From the NCBI GenBank assembly GCA_963799365.1, contig CAWCWV010000016.1, positions 496,001 to 560,000 of the forward strand: a stretch of DNA of 64,000 nt, in the 5' to 3' direction. The translations under genes and the position numbers were made by a program. Shown in pieces: positions 60,226-64,000 of the stretch. Source of the stretch: Marinirhabdus sp963799365. GTDB lineage: Bacteria; Bacteroidota; Bacteroidia; Flavobacteriales; Flavobacteriaceae. Below the pieces are notes generated by a model. That model searched no databases and was not told the DNA's origin. It saw only the letters and a program-made list of their open reading frames with translations. Position 1 is the first letter of the stretch; each line of letters opens with the position of its first letter.

Positions 60226-61407
60226 ATGCTGGATATAAGCATCATAATTATAATTCTACTTTTAGGGTTCAACTTCAAAAATTCCTTTAAGAATACTTTT
60301 TCATCGTATGATAAAAAGGTGCTTAATTGGTTATGGGTATATCATCTTTTGTTTGCAGTAGTTTTTTATTTTTATGTTAATCAAACGGGGGGAGATGCAA
60401 GAAATTATTGGTTTACTGTAAAAGAGAATCTTGATGTTGGCATTTTAGATTATGTAGAATTGGGTTTCGGGACTTATTTTATGTATGCCATAAATTATAT
60501 TCCTAGCGCTGTTTTAGATATTTCTTTTTTTACGGGATCTATTTTTTATGCGCTTATTGGATATTTTGCTTTTGTTTATTTATATATAATTTTTAAAGAA
60601 AGAATTAAATATAATACTCGGTATTTTAAAATCCCTTTATTTCCTACAATACTATTTTTGCCAAATCTACATTTTTGGTCCTGTAATGTAGGTAAAGACA
60701 CATTGCTATTTTTTTGTATTGCCCTATTATTTTATGCTATTAAAAGTCCAAGAAAACATATCTGGAAAGTTATTTTCTCCTTGGCATTGGCTTACCTAGT
60801 TAGACCTCACATTGCAGCATATTTAATTGCCTCATTTAGCGTTGCTTTATTATTAGATGCTAATTTAAAATTATATAAGAAACTAATTATTATCTCTGCG
60901 ATTGCCGCAGGATTTATTTTAATTTTTGATAGTTTGGTAGGGTACCTTAGAATAGATAGTTTCGATGTAGATTCCATCATGAGTTATTCTGAGGATAAAG
61001 CAATGAAATTAAGTAGAGATCATACAGGTTCAAGTGTAGATATCGCTAGTTATTCATATCCTTTGAAAGTCTTTACTTTCATTTATCGACCTTTGTTTAT
61101 TGATGGTATGAGCGTATTTGGAATATTAGCCTCTATAGAAAACTTAATTCTATTAGGGTTAAGTTTAAAACTTCTTGTTATCAATCCGTTGATTTTAATA
61201 AGAAAAGGAGATTCCTTTGTTAAGGCATTGACTATTTTTTTTCTATTAGGGGCCCTTACTTTCTCTTTAATATTAGGAAATTTGGGCATCATGCTCCGGC
61301 AAAAAAATATGTTTATCCCTGCGCTGCTTTTTATCTGCCTTTGGGCATTTTCCTATACCACAGAGGAGAAACTCAAGAAGATACCCAGCCCACCAATTGA
61401 CCAATGA
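60226..61407 (+). CDS. probable O-antigen/exopolysaccharide polymerase (Wzy-like)
   Basis: 393 residues with about ten hydrophobic helices and a larger soluble loop, a topology like Wzy or EpsG polymerases. QTGGDARNYWFTVKENLD and FWSCNVGKDTLLFF resemble the YxxD...(K/N)D-x-L segments of EpsG-like proteins. No sequence motif proves the activity; the place among glycosyltransferases and a flippase, and the topology, support it. It overlaps the next gene by 4 bp (ATGA). Confidence 0.65.
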   Translation: MLDISIIIIILLLGFNFKNSFKNTFSSYDKKVLNWLWVYHLLFAVVFYFYVNQTGGDARNYWFTVKENLDVGILDYVELGFGTYFMYAINYIPSAVLDISFFTGSIFYALIGYFAFVYLYIIFKERIKYNTRYFKIPLFPTILFLPNLHFWSCNVGKDTLLFFCIALLFYAIKSPRKHIWKVIFSLALAYLVRPHIAAYLIASFSVALLLDANLKLYKKLIIISAIAAGFILIFDSLVGYLRIDSFDVDSIMSYSEDKAMKLSRDHTGSSVDIASYSYPLKVFTFIYRPLFIDGMSVFGILASIENLILLGLSLKLLVINPLILIRKGDSFVKALTIFFLLGALTFSLILGNLGIMLRQKNMFIPALLFICLWAFSYTTEEKLKKIPSPPIDQ

Positions 61408-62498
61408 AAGTTTTACACATCATAAACAGTATGGCCACTGGTGGAGCAGAAAAGCTCTTGCATGATGCCTTGCCTGAATTAAACAAGAAAGGAATTGCTA
61501 CAGACTTACTTTTGTTAAAAGGAGGGGAGCATATTTTTCTTAAAAAACTAAGACATCATGATAATTTTCAGATCCACATACTCAGTAATGGGAGCGTATA
61601 TAACCCTTTTCTTATTTTTAAAATCATGCGGTATCTAAAAAATTACGACATCGCCCATGTCCACTTATTTCCTGCGCTGTATTTTGTGGCCTTAGCCAAA
61701 ATTCTTAGTTTTTCAAAAATCAAATTGGTGTTTACAGAACATAGCACCACCAACAGAAGGAGAAACATTTTGTTTTATAAATGGACAGACGCATTTATAT
61801 ACGCTCGGTACAAAGTACTCATTACCATATCTACCGAGGTAAAATTATTTTTGAAAAGACACCTGGGAAAGACTCGTAATACATTTAGAACTATTTATAA
61901 CGGGGTAGCGGTGAGCAAATTTCAAGATGCTAAAAGATCCCATCGGAGTGATTTTAATATACCAGAAAACCACTCTATTATTATACACGTGGCCCGCTTT
62001 ACACCCCAAAAAGATCCTGCAACGCTAGTGCGGGCTATCCCGTACCTGGAACATCCAACTACCGTTTTGTTTGTAGGGGAGGGTGTCGAGCAAATGAAAA
62101 TAGAAACCCTGGTTGCAGAACTGGATTTAGAACAGTCGGTTAAATTTCTTGGTATGCGCAGCGATGTGCCAGCGTTACTTAAAATGGCCGATATTGCTGT
62201 GCTTTCTTCAAACCATGAAGGGTTGTCATTATCCAGTTTAGAAGCTATGGCTTCTGGAACACCTTTGGTCGCTTCCAGTGTTACTGGGTTGAAAAATCTG
62301 GTGCACGGTGCCGGAATTCTTTTTGACCATAAAGACGAAATTGATCTGGCAGAAAAAATAAATGGGCTTATAAATAATAAAGAACTATACGATGAAACCG
62401 TTGCTGCCGGATCCAAACGAGTTCAGAAATTTAAATTAAGAACTATGGTAGAAGCCCATATTGCTTTATATAACGAACTATGCCCAAACAAAAATTAG
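61404..62498 (+). CDS. family 4-type glycosyltransferase C
   Basis: 364 residues. Begins MKVLHIINSMATGGAEKLLH, closely matching glycosyltransferase B, with FTEHSTTNRRRNILFY and ARFTPQKDPATL. The donor site is SNHEGLSLSSLEAMASGTPL. B and C are paralogues, probably from a local duplication across the polymerase gene. Coupled to the polymerase by ATGA. Confidence 0.9.
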   Translation: MKVLHIINSMATGGAEKLLHDALPELNKKGIATDLLLLKGGEHIFLKKLRHHDNFQIHILSNGSVYNPFLIFKIMRYLKNYDIAHVHLFPALYFVALAKILSFSKIKLVFTEHSTTNRRRNILFYKWTDAFIYARYKVLITISTEVKLFLKRHLGKTRNTFRTIYNGVAVSKFQDAKRSHRSDFNIPENHSIIIHVARFTPQKDPATLVRAIPYLEHPTTVLFVGEGVEQMKIETLVAELDLEQSVKFLGMRSDVPALLKMADIAVLSSNHEGLSLSSLEAMASGTPLVASSVTGLKNLVHGAGILFDHKDEIDLAEKINGLINNKELYDETVAAGSKRVQKFKLRTMVEAHIALYNELCPNKN

Positions 62499-63643
62499 TA
62501 CGTATTACTACGGTCCCTATTTCCCTCGAAAAACTACTCGAGGGGCAATTGTCGTATATGCAAAATTACTACGATGTGATCGCCGTTTCTGCAGAAAAAG
62601 AACGGTTGCATGCTTTTGGTATAGCCGAAGGTGTAAGCACAAAATATGTTGAACTCACACGAAAGATCACCCCGCTAAAAGACTTGTTAGCAGTTTATAG
62701 ATTGTATATATTTCTAAAACAAGAAAAGCCTGCCATCGTGCATTCACATACACCCAAAGCAGGAATTGTGGGAATGCTGGCAGCTTATTTTGCGGGCGTA
62801 CCACACCGGTTGCATACCGTAGCAGGTTTGCCGCTTATGGAAGCAAGCGGACTTAAACGCACCGTTTTAAATATAGTTGAAAAGTTGACCTACAAATTTG
62901 CCACAAAGGTCTATCCCAATTCCAAGGGGTTGAAAGATTTTATCGAAGCTGAAAAATTTACAAAACCTTCAAAATTGAAAATCATTGGAAAGGGGAGTAG
63001 TAACGGCATAGATACGAGTTATTTTTCTGATTCTCTTTTTTCGGCCGAAGAGGTGCTTCAGAAAAGAAAGGAGCTGAACATACCAGCAACAGATTTCGTT
63101 TTTGTTTTTGTAGGACGTATTGTAAAAGACAAAGGCATTAATGAGTTAGTGCAAGCATTTGTAACTCTTCAGCAAAGCAACGCTGCAACTACTTTACTAT
63201 TGGTTGGCCCTTTTGAAGATGCCTTAGACCCTGTTTTACCTAAAACAAAGCAAATCATTGAGGAACACCCAAAAATTAAATCGGTAGGTTATCAACAGGA
63301 TGTTCGTCTGTTTTTTGCGGTTAGCGATGCATTGGTGTTTCCTAGCTATAGGGAAGGATTTCCAAACGTTGTGCTTCAAGCAGGGGCGATGGGGTTACCT
63401 GCCATTGTCACCAACATAAACGGTTGTAATGAAATAATTATACAAGGAGAAAACGGACTTATGGTACCACCAAAAAATGAGCAAGCACTTTATGAGGCAA
63501 TGGAACAAATGGCTACAAAAACAGCAATGCATTCCAGCTTAAAATCTTCGGCACGGAAAATCATTGTTGAAAAATACAAGAGAGAAGAGATTTGGGAAGC
63601 TTTACTGGCAGAATACCAAAAATGCCTCAAGAAAGGACAATAG
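62480..63643 (+). CDS. family 4-type glycosyltransferase D (PglA/WbuB-like)
   Basis: 387 residues. VRITTVPISLEKLLEGQLSYM, then IVHSHTPKAGIVGMLAAYFA and HTVAGLPLMEASG are typical of the group that includes PglA and related N-acetylhexosamine transferases. Donor site: PSYREGFPNVVLQAGAMGLP. It overlaps the end of gene C by 19 bp and is the last gene in view; a tandem repeat begins at its stop codon. Confidence 0.88.
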   Translation: MPKQKLVRITTVPISLEKLLEGQLSYMQNYYDVIAVSAEKERLHAFGIAEGVSTKYVELTRKITPLKDLLAVYRLYIFLKQEKPAIVHSHTPKAGIVGMLAAYFAGVPHRLHTVAGLPLMEASGLKRTVLNIVEKLTYKFATKVYPNSKGLKDFIEAEKFTKPSKLKIIGKGSSNGIDTSYFSDSLFSAEEVLQKRKELNIPATDFVFVFVGRIVKDKGINELVQAFVTLQQSNAATTLLLVGPFEDALDPVLPKTKQIIEEHPKIKSVGYQQDVRLFFAVSDALVFPSYREGFPNVVLQAGAMGLPAIVTNINGCNEIIIQGENGLMVPPKNEQALYEAMEQMATKTAMHSSLKSSARKIIVEKYKREEIWEALLAEYQKCLKKGQ

Positions 63644-64000
63644 CCCCCCCTTTAGGGGTCGGGGGAAAATCCAAATTGGTCAAAGTTCCGTCCAACCCCG
63701 TCCCTAAAGGGTGCCTACAATTATAGCCGAATTAAGACTCTCCCCTTTAGGAGCCGGGAGTAAAGACTTAAGGCCGGGGGTAAAATTCGATCCAACCCCG
63801 TCCCTAAAGGGTGCCTACTATTATAGCCGAATTAAGACTCCCCCCTTTAGGGGCCGGGGGTAAAGCCCAATGGGTAAAATTCCTTCCAACCCCAGCCCTA
63901 AAGGGTGCCTACAATTATAGCCGAATTTTGACTCTCCCATTTAGGGGCTGGGGGTAAATCCAAATTGGTCAAAGTTCGATCCAACCCCAGCCCTAAAGGG
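63644..64000. repeat. tandem ~94-100-bp GC-rich palindromic repeat, four partial copies
   Basis: The unit begins with CCCCCTTTAGGGG(C/T)CGGGGG at about 63644, 63741, 63840 and 63932. It continues with a variable AT stretch, CCAACCCC(G/A)(T/G)CCCTAAAGGG, GTGCCTAC and AATTATAGCCGAATT. The two GC blocks are complementary, so every unit can fold into a long hairpin. The marker GTGCCTAC recurs at 63711, 63811 and 63905. No gene is seen; the array passes the window edge. Confidence 0.85.

Noticed and set aside
63644..64000. Possible CRISPR or rRNA-like GC-rich region
   Set aside because: The repeats include their spacers, so they are plain tandem repeats, and the GC blocks are self-complementary hairpins rather than RNA gene parts.

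Overview
The window looks like chromosomal DNA of a marine Flavobacteriaceae bacterium (Bacteroidota); I cannot name the genus. The signs are: AT-rich DNA; promoters of the Bacteroidota type (TAnnTTTG at -7 with TTG near -33); three secreted proteins ending in type IX secretion (T9SS) sorting domains; many lipoproteins; a fused E1 alpha/beta 2-oxoacid dehydrogenase; and a cysQ-DUF2061-cysC-cysD-cysN group typical of the phylum.

Layout. 0-6.4 kb is an accessory strip with all host genes on the minus strand: a CPBP protease, a DUF2130 protein, a frameshifted IS110 transposase (plus strand) with a structured left flank that may encode its bridge RNA, a PIN-domain protein, and a lipoprotein coupled to a small membrane protein. 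Several of these genes are bounded by GTTAGCA / NGCTAAC pairs that look like integron attC sites, with no integrase in view. 6.7-19.1 kb holds a sialidase-like T9SS protein, asnB, two PepSY-like paralogues, the E1 fusion, an M1-peptidase-like protein without a zinc site joined to a beta-barrel, a secreted nuclease/phosphatase and a LOG-family protein. asnB is preceded by a complete attenuator: a 16-residue leader peptide with seven consecutive Asn codons, an antiterminator pairing and an intrinsic terminator.

19.3-37.1 kb is mostly core: uvrA, ggt with an ACP phosphodiesterase, a glmM-type mutase, an LpxL-type acyltransferase, a rhomboid protease, a TlpA-like lipoprotein, a T9SS beta-propeller protein, a GAF protein and an HD protein fused to a Pycsar-effector-like membrane domain. 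37.2-44.6 kb carries two giant tandem paralogues, each with a calcineurin-like phosphatase region, a middle region resembling CotH-type kinases and an Omp85-like barrel. The phosphatase motifs are intact only in the first copy and the kinase-like acidic motif is intact only in the second.

45.5-63.6 kb begins with dps, then a PAPS module (cysQ, DUF2061x2, cysC, cysD, cysN) that runs into a surface polysaccharide cluster: pyruvyltransferase, glycosyltransferases, a PAPS-dependent sulfotransferase, Wzx flippase, WbpD-like and WbpB-like sugar enzymes, a hexapeptide acetyltransferase and a probable polymerase. No reductive sulfate gene is present, so the module probably supplies PAPS for sulfating the glycan, with CysQ removing PAP. 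The cluster runs up to a tandem GC-rich repeat at the right edge. Several intergenic gaps are filled by locus-specific arrays of short degenerate words.
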